Part shown: piece by piece, positions 1 to 8,910 of the stretch
How the letters are laid out: the number at the start of each line of letters is the position of its first letter
Numbering within the stretch: the stretch's first letter is position 1
From: Chitinophagales bacterium
GTDB taxonomy: Bacteria; Bacteroidota; Bacteroidia; Chitinophagales; Chitinophagaceae
Assembly: GCA_015655125.1 (NCBI GenBank)
Contig: JAATFP010000068.1
Span: forward strand, 56,035-120,034
DNA length: 64,000 bases
Direction of reading: 5' to 3'
Notes under the pieces: model-generated
What the model saw: the letters and a program-made list of their open reading frames with translations, nothing else
Told to the model about the DNA's origin: nothing
The model's database searches: none
Program-made: the position numbers and the translations under genes

Positions 1-632
1 GACACCAGTAACTTTTCAGTATTTCCTGTGCGGAGAATCTTCTGATTATCCTGTTCGTGCAGGTAGCCATCTTCCTGGATAGAGATCCTGTTTGTTCTTC
101 TTAAAATATTGTAATCATTTCTTACGGAATATTCTCTTCTTGGAAGCGGCGCGTCGGTGGTGTTTGTCCAAACTGTTTTACCATCTACGTTCAACCATTG
201 TGCAGTTCCCTGATAGCGTGGCTCGTCGCTCACTTCCCATACGGATTGTGTCCAGGTGCCTTTTGCTTGTTCAGGTTTTAATTTTTCTTTTTTCCATACT
301 TTGTCGCCTTTGTAATTCAATACTTCATTGGCTTCATACACCCAATCTTCGCGCCAGTGCTTCACGATCATAGAATCTGTGATCACCAGCAAATGCTGCA
401 TTACAATTTTTTTTTCGCTCACTTCCACAGGAAAAACCAATTCCGTTCCTCCGCTGATCTCTTCCCGATTGTGATACTTGTAAGCCGTGTCCGGCGAAAA
501 AGTTTCTGCATATTTAAATTCTACATTGAAGCAACCGCAGAGTTTTTCTACGTTGGGCCTGTCTTTAGATGCCTGAGCAAACGCTGTGACTGAAATCACA
601 ACGCCCACAATAAGTACTGCTATTTTTCTCAT
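1..632 (-). CDS. DUF6607 family secreted protein (3' part missing)
   Basis: The gene starts at ATG 632 and runs off the left edge; about 210 residues are visible. It opens with a signal peptide (MRKIAVLIVGVVISVTAFAQ). The following mature region has the pattern I associate with the Bacteroidota family DUF6607: an early CGCFNVEFKYAETFSPD segment, then HLLVITDSMIVKHWREDW, then a Trp-rich stretch with GTWTQSVWEV and TDAPLPRREY. Function of the family is unknown. It is probably exported to the periplasm or outer membrane. No partner gene is visible on the left, and the gene to the right reads the same way but is separated by a terminator. Confidence 0.8.
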   Translation of the reverse strand, partial: MRKIAVLIVGVVISVTAFAQASKDRPNVEKLCGCFNVEFKYAETFSPDTAYKYHNREEISGGTELVFPVEVSEKKIVMQHLLVITDSMIVKHWREDWVYEANEVLNYKGDKVWKKEKLKPEQAKGTWTQSVWEVSDEPRYQGTAQWLNVDGKTVWTNTTDAPLPRREYSVRNDYNILRRTNRISIQEDGYLHEQDNQKILRTGNTEKLLV

Positions 633-809
633 TAAAATTGTTTTTAAAGTTGAACGCAAATCAACAATTTTTGACATTAATATGACTTACGGATGCGGAA
701 ATGGTTTTACGCAAAACGGAATTTGGCCGTGATTGGTCGGATGGTTTGTGCCTCGCAATGATCAGCTTCCCGATACCCCTGTCATTAGCCAATCTTCGGG
801 AAATAAAAA

Positions 810-835
810 AAGTCCCGCCTGGAAAGGTGGGACTT
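810..835 (-). terminator. Rho-independent terminator of the HmuY-like gene
   Basis: An 11-bp perfect stem (AAGTCCCGCCT / AGGTGGGACTT) with a GGAA loop. On the minus strand it is followed by a run of T residues. It lies 25 bp after the HmuY-like stop codon. Confidence 0.85.
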
Positions 836-860
836 ACATGATTATTATATGCTCAAAATT

Positions 861-2258
861 CTAGCCTCTTTTTACCAACGCATATTCAAAAGCCGGGTAA
901 CCTCTTTCACCATTCTGTGTTAGCGCAGTGAAACGAAGTTTGTATACATTGTTGTTACCATCTTTAACGATGTAATAGATGGTGGACAATACAGACGGGG
1001 CAGTTGTGGGGCCGCCACCTGCGCGCCAGCTTGACCCGATCGTATTTTGTGCGCCGGAGAAAGTTTGCGCAGTAATGTCTGCTTCCGTAAAATCGGCATA
1101 TGCTTTTGTTGTGGTCAATACTTTTGCTACCTGCACATTGCGGTTTTGCAAAATGAAATCCTGGAAAGTATAAGGAACTTCACCACCGAAGTTGGTTACG
1201 TTGGAGAAGTATGTCCAGGCAATATCCCATTTGGTTTTTGCCGGCTCAATATCTACCGCACCTGTTTCAAATGAAATGTAGTTAAAGAAATGCGTATCTG
1301 TTTTTGGAATATCTACGGAAGTGAAGGTTGCAGAAGCGATATCGGCATGCTGAACGGTATAACCACCGGAAGCATTGCGTATCACGCGGATCTTTTTCCA
1401 GCCTCTTGCTGGTGCAGGACTTCCAACGCCCGTACCACGATTTACGATGTAAACCTTATTGTCTGATGCCGTTGCAGAAACAGCAGCGATCGCTGTTTTA
1501 GTAAGGTCGCCCGATGGATAATCTATATAAGCCAGTGAAGCCGTTGTTGGCGCTGCCTGGTTAAAGAATACATCTGTTGAAAAGCCAATTGTGTCGGCTG
1601 CGGTTACGGTAGTAAGATCGTTTTTATCGATTTGTTTTGCCATCATTGCAGTAGAGGAGTTGAGGATCACTCTCCAGTCGTCCGAACCGGTGTATAACCC
1701 GAGATCCCATTTTGTACGGAGCACATCTTCCTGGCTGTTTGCGCTCAGGTCGAAGAAAACCTTGTTGCCATAAGTAGCGCCGCCGCCATTTCCTACGGTA
1801 GTAGTACCTGTAGAGATGATCTCAGAAAAACTTAAAGTAAATTCTTTTTCTGTACCTATCAATACCGGAGAAGCTGAAGAGGCGATCGTAAACACGACTT
1901 TTTCCGTACCATCAAATACGGCGCCCGCAGTTTTTGTGATAGTGAAAGTAGCTTCGCTTGCACCGCTTAAAATGGTTACCGGAACGGCGCCGGAAACAGC
2001 AGCAGGTGAAGTGGTGAAATCAGTTCCGTAAGTGGCGCCTGTTGCAACATAATTTACAGATACCGCGATGTCTCTGTCAGTCGCCCTTGATAAAAGTAAT
2101 TTTACAGTGATGCTGCTGGCCGATTCCGAAATACCTTGTGCATTTGATTGAAACGTTACAAGGTTGTCCGGCAAAGGAGCGTCTTCTTTTCTGCATGCTG
2201 CCAGTACGAACATTGCCGTCAGCGCGAGCATAAAAAATTTGGTAAGTCTTTGTGTCAT
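861..2258 (-). CDS. HmuY-like haem-binding lipoprotein with Calx-beta-like N-terminal region
   Basis: 465 residues, predicted outer-surface lipoprotein: hydrophobic leader ending in VLAAC, so Cys22 would be lipidated. Residues about 30-150 resemble a Calx-beta-type sandwich (repeated ITVKLLLSRA, VVFTIASSAS patterns). Residues about 160-465 match the HmuY family: FFDLSANSQ, TKWDLGLYTGSDDWRVILN, a second KTKWDIAWTYFSN, and the end YYIVKDGNNNVYKLRFTAL followed by GERGYPAFEYAL. In Porphyromonas, HmuY captures haem and hands it to the TonB receptor HmuR. Here the TonB receptor gene ends 39 bp upstream on the same strand, so the two are probably one transcript. The ligand is inferred; Fur control is plausible but I see no convincing Fur box. 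Confidence 0.85.
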   Translation of the reverse strand: MTQRLTKFFMLALTAMFVLAACRKEDAPLPDNLVTFQSNAQGISESASSITVKLLLSRATDRDIAVSVNYVATGATYGTDFTTSPAAVSGAVPVTILSGASEATFTITKTAGAVFDGTEKVVFTIASSASPVLIGTEKEFTLSFSEIISTGTTTVGNGGGATYGNKVFFDLSANSQEDVLRTKWDLGLYTGSDDWRVILNSSTAMMAKQIDKNDLTTVTAADTIGFSTDVFFNQAAPTTASLAYIDYPSGDLTKTAIAAVSATASDNKVYIVNRGTGVGSPAPARGWKKIRVIRNASGGYTVQHADIASATFTSVDIPKTDTHFFNYISFETGAVDIEPAKTKWDIAWTYFSNVTNFGGEVPYTFQDFILQNRNVQVAKVLTTTKAYADFTEADITAQTFSGAQNTIGSSWRAGGGPTTAPSVLSTIYYIVKDGNNNVYKLRFTALTQNGERGYPAFEYALVKRG

Positions 2259-2297
2259 TAGTTAATTTTTAAGGTCTGAAAATATATGGTTGAAAGA

Positions 2298-4334
2298 TTA
2301 TTTACTCCAGTTGAAAACAAGGCCGGCAAAATAAGATCGGCCATAGGCCAATGGCGACGGGCCACTGTCGGAATGGGCACCGGTACTAACACCAGCACCC
2401 GTATTGGCGAGACTGGTAACATCAAATAAATTTCTGATGCCTGCATTCAGGGTCAGTACTTTAAATAATTTTTTATTCAAAGAAAGATCTGCCATATGGT
2501 AACCTTCCACTTCTGTAAGGGCTATTTCGGTTACGTTGTTGATTGTCCTTTGCTGGTAAGACGGAAGCTTGCCGGTGTATTTGTAAAACAGGTTTGCATC
2601 AAAACCGATCTTTGGAAAAGAGTAACCTGCCACTACGTTGATTTCTGAAGAAAATTTGAAGGTTGGCAATGACTTGTCATCTTCGCGGTATTGATTATAC
2701 CGTCCCGTGTAAGAGTAGCCAACGGATGCCGTGATTCTGTTATGATGCAATTCACCATTCAATGTTCCGCCAACAGTCTTGTATTTTTCAATATTTGCAT
2801 ACGTAAATACCGCAGGATTATTTGCATCAACTACGTTTCCGATCAGGTTATCTACGTCATTGTAAAATCCGCTAAGTGTTGTCGTCAATAAATAGTCTTT
2901 GGTTAATTTTTTTTGCAGGGCCAATGATGCGGTAAAGCTGTTGGAGTGTTCTGCCTTCAGATCCGGATTACCAACGATGTTGTGGTTCGCATCATGAAAA
3001 TCGTAATATAGTTCGCGAAGGGATGGCGAACGGAAGCCCCGGGCGTAGGCAAGGCGAAGGTCAAGATCTTTAGTAAGGCTGATGCGTGTGTTCAGGCTCG
3101 GTACCACGGGTGGGGCATCGTAAACCGAGTTGTTAATGAAACGCAATCCCGGACGGATGTTCAGCCATTTCAGTGGTTTTATTTCAGAGGTGATGAAGAA
3201 TGCATAATCTTCTATTCGTTGTGTACCCGTTTTGATCCTTTCACCTTCACCCGATTCGATGTTTACATCAACACCTGGCTGAAAGGATACGAATTGCGAG
3301 GGACTATATACCACCGTTCCACGAAACGTTGTTCCGTTAAAAGTGCTGATGCTTTGCGTTCCCGGTGCCGTTGAAACTCTCACATCACCGTTTGCATAAT
3401 ATAAAGTAGAATATACCTGGCGCGTGAAATGCGTGTAAGAAGCGAGCGCATTCGCTGTTAGTCTGGAATTGAAATTATAAGTGGCCTGTAGCTGGTGCAT
3501 TCCGCGATCGGTAATGTAATCCTGGTCAAGTGCGGGCTGCGAACTGTTTTCTGGGTTTGCCGGGTTTGTGATCACTTCATCCAGTCCGTCGAAACGATAG
3601 TAAGCATTCAGTTTTCCTTTGCGATAGCCGAGCATGGCATTGCCGAGAAGCTGGTCCTTTTTGTGCCAGAGCAATTCTCTGCCTTTTGCCGTGTCTTTCC
3701 ATCCTTCAAAGAGATTGTGGCCGAAACCACCGCTCACGTACCAGTTCTTGTAATTATAAGTTGCACCCACATATTGATTGTGAATTCCCTGGCCGCTGCC
3801 ATACTCTTCGCCTACCGTTTCTTCCTGTACCCGTGCATTGACGGTCAATTTATTTTTGCTGGTCTTTTTTGTGATGATATTGATCACGCCGGCCAATGCA
3901 TCGGCACCATACACTACCGACATCGGCCCTTCCACAATTTCGATGCGGTCGATGGAATTAACATCGATCTGGTTGATGTTGATCTCATTGGAAGTGCCCT
4001 GGCGGCCAATCATCGGCACGCCATCTATCAGGATCTTTACGTTCTGCCCCGAAAGGCCCATCATACTGATATCAGAACCGCCCGTAGCCAGGTCCTGTGA
4101 AAAACGAATGTTCAACTGCTTGTTCAAAACATCCTGTAAGTTGGATGGCGCCTGCTTAACGATCTGTTGATTAGAGATTACGCGAACCTGGTAAACAGAA
4201 CTTTTCAGGCTTTGCGGCTTGTATTGTCCGGTAACGATTACCTCATTCAGTTTTTTGGAAACAACCGAATCTTCCTGTGCAAACAGGCTGGAAGCCGGCA
4301 AAAGAGCAGCTAAAACAACACATATTCTTCTCAT
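2298..4334 (-). CDS. TonB-dependent outer-membrane receptor (HmuR-like, probable haem receptor)
   Basis: 678 residues from ATG 4334, chosen because it gives a clean signal peptide (MRRICVVLAALLPASSLFAQ); an upstream in-frame start would add 22 residues ahead of it. Plug domain roughly residues 30-160, with VKILIDGVPMIGRQG, IDRIEIVEGPMSVVYGADA and LAGVINIITKK typical of TonB receptors. The rest is a beta-barrel that ends in an aromatic-rich strand (FAGLVFNWSK). The length is normal for siderophore, vitamin and haem receptors and too short for SusC. Its partner is the HmuY-like lipoprotein gene 39 bp downstream. Substrate is inferred from that partner only; cobalamin or another metallophore is possible. 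Confidence 0.88.
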   Translation of the reverse strand: MRRICVVLAALLPASSLFAQEDSVVSKKLNEVIVTGQYKPQSLKSSVYQVRVISNQQIVKQAPSNLQDVLNKQLNIRFSQDLATGGSDISMMGLSGQNVKILIDGVPMIGRQGTSNEININQIDVNSIDRIEIVEGPMSVVYGADALAGVINIITKKTSKNKLTVNARVQEETVGEEYGSGQGIHNQYVGATYNYKNWYVSGGFGHNLFEGWKDTAKGRELLWHKKDQLLGNAMLGYRKGKLNAYYRFDGLDEVITNPANPENSSQPALDQDYITDRGMHQLQATYNFNSRLTANALASYTHFTRQVYSTLYYANGDVRVSTAPGTQSISTFNGTTFRGTVVYSPSQFVSFQPGVDVNIESGEGERIKTGTQRIEDYAFFITSEIKPLKWLNIRPGLRFINNSVYDAPPVVPSLNTRISLTKDLDLRLAYARGFRSPSLRELYYDFHDANHNIVGNPDLKAEHSNSFTASLALQKKLTKDYLLTTTLSGFYNDVDNLIGNVVDANNPAVFTYANIEKYKTVGGTLNGELHHNRITASVGYSYTGRYNQYREDDKSLPTFKFSSEINVVAGYSFPKIGFDANLFYKYTGKLPSYQQRTINNVTEIALTEVEGYHMADLSLNKKLFKVLTLNAGIRNLFDVTSLANTGAGVSTGAHSDSGPSPLAYGRSYFAGLVFNWSK

Positions 4335-4579
4335 AATAAATAAATTTTCAAAAATGCCGCCAGGGTATATAAAAATGTTGCAACATCTGAATTTGTGCAA
4401 ATGTGCCGCAGTATTGTTTCTTTGGGTGTACCAAACGGGAAATGCATTTACGCGAAGGGTAAATAGAACTTTTATTCCTGACAGTTTGGTGACATAATAT
4501 CAGCTAATAAATATTACGGTGATTCAGGAAATATGGCGGCAGTTTTTTTGGAAATAGAAAATGATCGTTACATTGAACT

Positions 4580-6031
4580 ATGAAAAAAGCCAGCAGGATA
4601 CTTTTTTACTTTGGTTTGTTGCTATTGCACTCCGGACAAATCCATTCACAAACTTTTGTAACAAGATCGATCAAGTCGTTCGGTGCGAAGGGTGATGGTA
4701 AAACAAATGACACGAAAGCGTTTGAGGATGCTTCCGTTTTTTTCAACAGCCGCGCCGGCAACGGAAAGCTGGTTATTCCGGCCGGAACTTACATCGTTGG
4801 CCGAAAACTGTCGCCCAAAAGCCGTATAGACAGAATCGCCTTCGACGGAGAAAAAATTATCCGGTTTATAAGCTGTAAAAATGTAACGATAGAAGGGCAG
4901 AAGAACAGTGTTATCAAATATGCGAATGGTTTGAAATTCGGGAGTTTTGATCCTGAAACCGGAAAAATATTTGAAAACAACAATCCTCTTACACTTGATG
5001 CCACTTACGGGCGATCGATAGGCCAGTGCATTTTTATAGAAAAGTGTACAAATTTTACGATCAGCGGTGTTACTTTAAATGGCAATAATAAGGCAATAGA
5101 ATATGGCGGCACCTACGGCGACCGCGGGATCCAATTAGTTCATTACGGCATTTATATAAGCAACAGCAGGCTAATACGTATTAACAATGTCAATTCCGGT
5201 TATTTTGCGTTAGACGGCATCGTTGTTCGCAACCAGGAATCCCCATCCCCGGATAGTATCTTCATAAGCAATAGTAAGTTTGAATACAACAACCGGCAGG
5301 GGTTGTCGTGGGTGGGTGGTAATTTTCTGGAAGTAAAAAATTGCGACTTTAATCATACCGGGCAAAATGGGAAAAATTCCGCACCCGGCTGCGGATTAGA
5401 TATTGAAGCGGAGGATGGTCCTGTTCATTTCGGCCGGTTTTATAATTGTAGGTTCATCAATAATATTGGCCTTGGACTGGGAGCAGAAAATGGAAACAGC
5501 TTTGATTGCAGTTTTTCGGGCTGTACTTTTTGGGGAACGGATTATTATGCAGTGTTGGTAAAAAGGCCGTCATTTACTTTTTTGAATTGCAGATTTTACG
5601 GTACAACGGTGGCCGGTTATGACGCAGTAAATTCCACGGATGCTACCAAGTTTATCCGTTGTTATTTTGAGGATAAGCCATACAACCAAGTTTACAAGGG
5701 CAAGGCAGTTTATATTTTTGACAGCGATGGCGCAAGGGGCATGATCGTAGATAGTTGTACATTTGTGGCGAATAAAATCAGGCTGGCGTGGATGACAAAT
5801 AATGGCACGATCGCTTCCCAGCAACGTATTGTAAGTAACACTCATTTCATCGTAAAGCATGCGAGCCTGGTTCCGACGGATGTTTTTTTATTATTGCGTG
5901 GCGGGGTGAAATTTAAAAACAATGTGATGGAATTTACCGATCCGGCTGCAAGGAACAAAAGCTATTGGCCAAATGCCTGTTGCATAGCAGACATTAATGA
6001 TCTTGGCGGAAACAAGGTTATTTTTCATTAG
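4580..6031 (+). CDS. Secreted right-handed beta-helix protein (pectate-lyase-3 / GH28-like)
   Basis: 483 residues with an N-terminal signal peptide (about residues 1-24, ending HSQ). The mature start RSIKSFGAKGDGKTNDTKAF is the hallmark N-cap of pectate-lyase superfamily 3 and GH28-type parallel beta-helices. Repeated N/G-rich coils follow (VTIEGQKN, FTISGVTLNGNNK, ISNSKFEYNNRQG, FLNCRFYGT). Such proteins bind or cleave acidic polysaccharides, or occur as depolymerase-like enzymes. No catalytic Asp trio of true GH28 enzymes is obvious to me, so activity is unassigned. It stands alone between the divergent receptor gene and lutB, which starts 29 bp after its stop. Confidence 0.75.
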   Translation: MKKASRILFYFGLLLLHSGQIHSQTFVTRSIKSFGAKGDGKTNDTKAFEDASVFFNSRAGNGKLVIPAGTYIVGRKLSPKSRIDRIAFDGEKIIRFISCKNVTIEGQKNSVIKYANGLKFGSFDPETGKIFENNNPLTLDATYGRSIGQCIFIEKCTNFTISGVTLNGNNKAIEYGGTYGDRGIQLVHYGIYISNSRLIRINNVNSGYFALDGIVVRNQESPSPDSIFISNSKFEYNNRQGLSWVGGNFLEVKNCDFNHTGQNGKNSAPGCGLDIEAEDGPVHFGRFYNCRFINNIGLGLGAENGNSFDCSFSGCTFWGTDYYAVLVKRPSFTFLNCRFYGTTVAGYDAVNSTDATKFIRCYFEDKPYNQVYKGKAVYIFDSDGARGMIVDSCTFVANKIRLAWMTNNGTIASQQRIVSNTHFIVKHASLVPTDVFLLLRGGVKFKNNVMEFTDPAARNKSYWPNACCIADINDLGGNKVIFH

Positions 6032-6060
6032 AAAAATTTTAGAACGTTTTCAGGAAGTAT

Positions 6061-7437
6061 ATGTCAGAAACATCGGAAACATTTTTAGCGAAGAGTACCA
6101 TCAAAGCTGCAGACATGCAGCATCGTAAAACTATAAATTTTAATATTGGCCGTTACAATGCTGTTGTGCCACAAGGCAAGATGCAGTTTGAAAACGTACA
6201 CCTCGCACGTGAGCGTGCAAAGAATACAAAGTGGCGCGCAATCGAAACACTGGATCAGCGGCTGGAAGAGTTTGAAATGAATTTCAGCAAACGTGGCGGA
6301 AAAGTGATCTGGGCAGAAAATCCGGCGCAGGCCATTGAAGCCATTGTAAATATCTGTAAGGAAAAAAATTGCCGCACGTTGGTGAAAAGCAAAAGCATGG
6401 TAACCGAAGAGATCCATCTCAACGCGGCCATGGAAAAGAACGGCATTGAAAGTATAGAAACCGATCTTGGTGAATATATACAGCAGCTGGATGGCGAACC
6501 GCCCTATCATATCGTAACGCCCGCCATGCATAAGAGCAAGGAAGATGTGGCAAAATTATTCAACGAAAAATTAGGAACGCCCATCAACTTAACACCGACG
6601 GAATTGACGCAGGTGGCGCGCAAGATCCTGCGTGAGAAATACACGCAGGCCGAAGTAGGCGTTACCGGCGCCAATTTCATCATCAGCGACATAGGCGGCG
6701 TGGCCGTTACTGAAAACGAAGGCAATGCGCGATTGAGTTGCGCGTTTCCTAAAACGCACATTGTAGTGGTCGGGATTGAAAAGATGATTCCTTCGCTGAC
6801 CGATCTCGCTTTATTCTGGCCGCTGCTCAGCACGTTCGGTACCGGGCAAAAAATTACGGTTTACAACAGCATCATCACCGGTCCGCGACAGCCGGATGAA
6901 AATGATGGCCCGGACGAAATGTATGTAATATTGCTCGACAATGGCAGAATCAATATTTTACAAAATCCTGTGCAGCGCGAGAGCCTGTATTGTATCCGTT
7001 GCGGTGCATGCCTGAATGCGTGCCCTGTTTACAAAAATATCGGCGGACATGCTTACGGAGCCACTTACAGCGGCCCGATCGGAAGTGTGATCACACCTAA
7101 TCTTCAGGGAATGGAAGATTTCAAGCATCTGAGTTATGCCTCTTCGCTTTGCGGAAATTGCACGGAGGTTTGTGCTGTGAAAATAAATTTACATGAACTG
7201 CTGCTCGACAACCGGAAAGAATCTGTGCGGGAAGGACTCGTTACTTTTTCAGAGCGGGCGGCATGGAAATTGTGGAAATTGGCCAGTCTGAAACGTGGAT
7301 TGATGAATATGGGAAGCGGTCACCTGAAAAATAAAGTTGTCAATGGATTGTTTAAGGATTGGACCAAACACCGGGCCGATCTGAATTTCAGCCAAAAGAC
7401 CTTTAATCAAATGTGGAAGGAGCGATTCAAAAAATAA
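6061..7437 (+). CDS. lutB: Lactate utilisation iron-sulfur protein LutB-like
   Basis: 458 residues. N-terminal LUD-type domain (residues about 60-290, including VGVTGANFIISDIGGVAVTENEGN). Then a ferredoxin-like region with CIRCGACLNACP at about residue 310 and CGNCTEVC at about 363, which should hold two 4Fe-4S clusters. LutB works with LutA and LutC to oxidise L-lactate to pyruvate on the cytoplasmic side of the membrane. Neither lutA nor lutC is adjacent here: the upstream gene is a beta-helix protein and the downstream gene a deacetylase-like protein 9 bp away. Family assignment is firm; the substrate is inferred from the family. Confidence 0.88.
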   Translation: MSETSETFLAKSTIKAADMQHRKTINFNIGRYNAVVPQGKMQFENVHLARERAKNTKWRAIETLDQRLEEFEMNFSKRGGKVIWAENPAQAIEAIVNICKEKNCRTLVKSKSMVTEEIHLNAAMEKNGIESIETDLGEYIQQLDGEPPYHIVTPAMHKSKEDVAKLFNEKLGTPINLTPTELTQVARKILREKYTQAEVGVTGANFIISDIGGVAVTENEGNARLSCAFPKTHIVVVGIEKMIPSLTDLALFWPLLSTFGTGQKITVYNSIITGPRQPDENDGPDEMYVILLDNGRINILQNPVQRESLYCIRCGACLNACPVYKNIGGHAYGATYSGPIGSVITPNLQGMEDFKHLSYASSLCGNCTEVCAVKINLHELLLDNRKESVREGLVTFSERAAWKLWKLASLKRGLMNMGSGHLKNKVVNGLFKDWTKHRADLNFSQKTFNQMWKERFKK

Positions 7438-7446
7438 ACTTCGTAC

Positions 7447-8724
7447 ATGCTATTAATCTACAGTTCCCAAACATCTTACAGGCTGCAATACATCTGCCGA
7501 TTTATATTCAAGGAACAATTAGGGATCACTTACAGCCTTACGTTGGATGCGGATGGTTTTGCTGCGCATGACGGCCCAAAAATAAATTACAGCCGGCATG
7601 ATTTTACAAATTCCGGATTGGAGATACGAAATGCTTCTTTGCTTTTTGAAAATGACATCCACGAACAGCCCGTAGAATGCTTTGAAACAAATGGATCGAA
7701 AGCATTTTATAAAACTACCGGCGACTTTCCGTTTGATATTTTTGCCGCCAGTTTTTACCTGCTCTGCCGCTACGAAGAATATCTTCCACACAAAGAAGAT
7801 ATGTATGGGCGATACGCGCATGAAAATTCGCTTGCTTTCAGGGAAGGTTTTTTAAATACGCCTTTGGTAAATACATGGATCAATAATTTTGCGAAGGCGC
7901 TCCTGGCAAAGTTCCCAACATTGAATTTTCAGCTTCCGGAATTTAGTTTTACCCCAACCTACGATATTGATATTGCTTATTCTTACAAAAACAAAGGGAT
8001 GCTGCGCAACATAGGTGGCTTTGTGCGATCACCGTCGATGGAGCGATTGAATGTGATATTGAGATTGAAAAAAGATCCCTATGATTGTTACGATTTTTTG
8101 GATCAGCTGCATGCCAAGAACGGTCTCCGCCCGGTGTACTTCTTTTTAGTGGCCGCAATGCGCAGCCGGTACGACAAAAATATTTATCCATACGCATATC
8201 CTATGTGGCAATTGATGAAGGAACATGCAAAAAAGTACCGGATCGGTGTACACCCTTCCTGGCGTAGTTTCAGTAAAACTGAATTGATCAGGAAAGAAAA
8301 AAATATCATCGAAACTGCCACAAAAATGCAGATCGATACATCACGTCAACATTATATAAAACTTGCAATGCCGCAAACTTTCAGATTGCTCCTGGATGCC
8401 GGCATTACTGAAGATTACAGCGTTGGATATGGTAGTATCAATGGTTTCAGGGCTTCCGTGGCATCTTCTTTTTATTGGTACGATCTTGTAAATGAGCAGA
8501 TCACTGGTTTACGGTTGCACCCGTTCTGTTTTATGGACGCAAATAGTTTTTTCGAACAGCAACATACGCCGGAACAGGCATTTGAAGAATTACTGCACTA
8601 TCAGGCCGAATGCAAAAAAGTGAACGGAAAAATGATCACTATCTTTCACAACAATTTTTTAGGAACGGGAAAAGAGTTTTATGGCTGGAGAAAGATGTAC
8701 GAACATTTCATCGCACAGCTTTAA
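7447..8724 (+). CDS. Polysaccharide-deacetylase-like protein with DUF7033-type N-terminus
   Basis: 425 residues, no signal peptide. The N-terminal ~170 residues look like the DUF7033 domain (YEEYLPHKEDMYGRYAH and neighbours). The C-terminal part begins PTYDIDIAYSYKNKG, where the Asp pair would sit in motif 1 of a NodB-like fold, continues with FFLVAAMRSRYDKNIYPY and RIGVHPSWRS (metal-His candidate), and ends with TIFHNNFLG. Such proteins are usually encoded in envelope or exopolysaccharide contexts. It starts 9 bp after lutB and is probably cotranscribed with it. Enzymatic activity is not proven; the NodB metal triad looks altered. Confidence 0.75.
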   Translation: MLLIYSSQTSYRLQYICRFIFKEQLGITYSLTLDADGFAAHDGPKINYSRHDFTNSGLEIRNASLLFENDIHEQPVECFETNGSKAFYKTTGDFPFDIFAASFYLLCRYEEYLPHKEDMYGRYAHENSLAFREGFLNTPLVNTWINNFAKALLAKFPTLNFQLPEFSFTPTYDIDIAYSYKNKGMLRNIGGFVRSPSMERLNVILRLKKDPYDCYDFLDQLHAKNGLRPVYFFLVAAMRSRYDKNIYPYAYPMWQLMKEHAKKYRIGVHPSWRSFSKTELIRKEKNIIETATKMQIDTSRQHYIKLAMPQTFRLLLDAGITEDYSVGYGSINGFRASVASSFYWYDLVNEQITGLRLHPFCFMDANSFFEQQHTPEQAFEELLHYQAECKKVNGKMITIFHNNFLGTGKEFYGWRKMYEHFIAQL

Positions 8725-8771
8725 ATCGACTTCATTTTCCGGCTTTGGCAAAGCTTATGTACACAGGTTTT

Positions 8772-8798
8772 TCACATGGGAGGAAGGGCGCCATGTGA
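8772..8798. other. Imperfect hairpin between convergent genes
   Basis: TCACATGG and CCATGTGA form an 8-bp stem around an 11-base loop in the gap between the deacetylase-like gene and purH (convergent ends). There is no adjacent long T run, so I do not call it a classical terminator. The rest of 8725-8910 holds a partial heptamer repeat next to the purH stop. Confidence 0.4.
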
Positions 8799-8910
8799 GT
8801 GCCAGTTCCCGAGGAGCCTTTTATTTTCCGTTCATAATATAGGATGCATGATCTGCGGCACCATCAGTCAGTCCCGATTATACAAAAAGATCATACATCA
8901 CAGCGCATCC

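Noticed and set aside
3495..4100. 201-codon open frame on the plus strand
   Set aside because: It is antisense to the TonB receptor plug region and has no protein-like pattern; a shadow of codon bias.
4400..4579. Fur box in front of the haem-receptor gene
   Set aside because: No convincing 19-bp Fur-like palindrome found in the divergent gap.
8725..8910. Riboswitch near purH
   Set aside because: The structured stretch is at the 3' ends of two convergent genes, not in a 5' leader.
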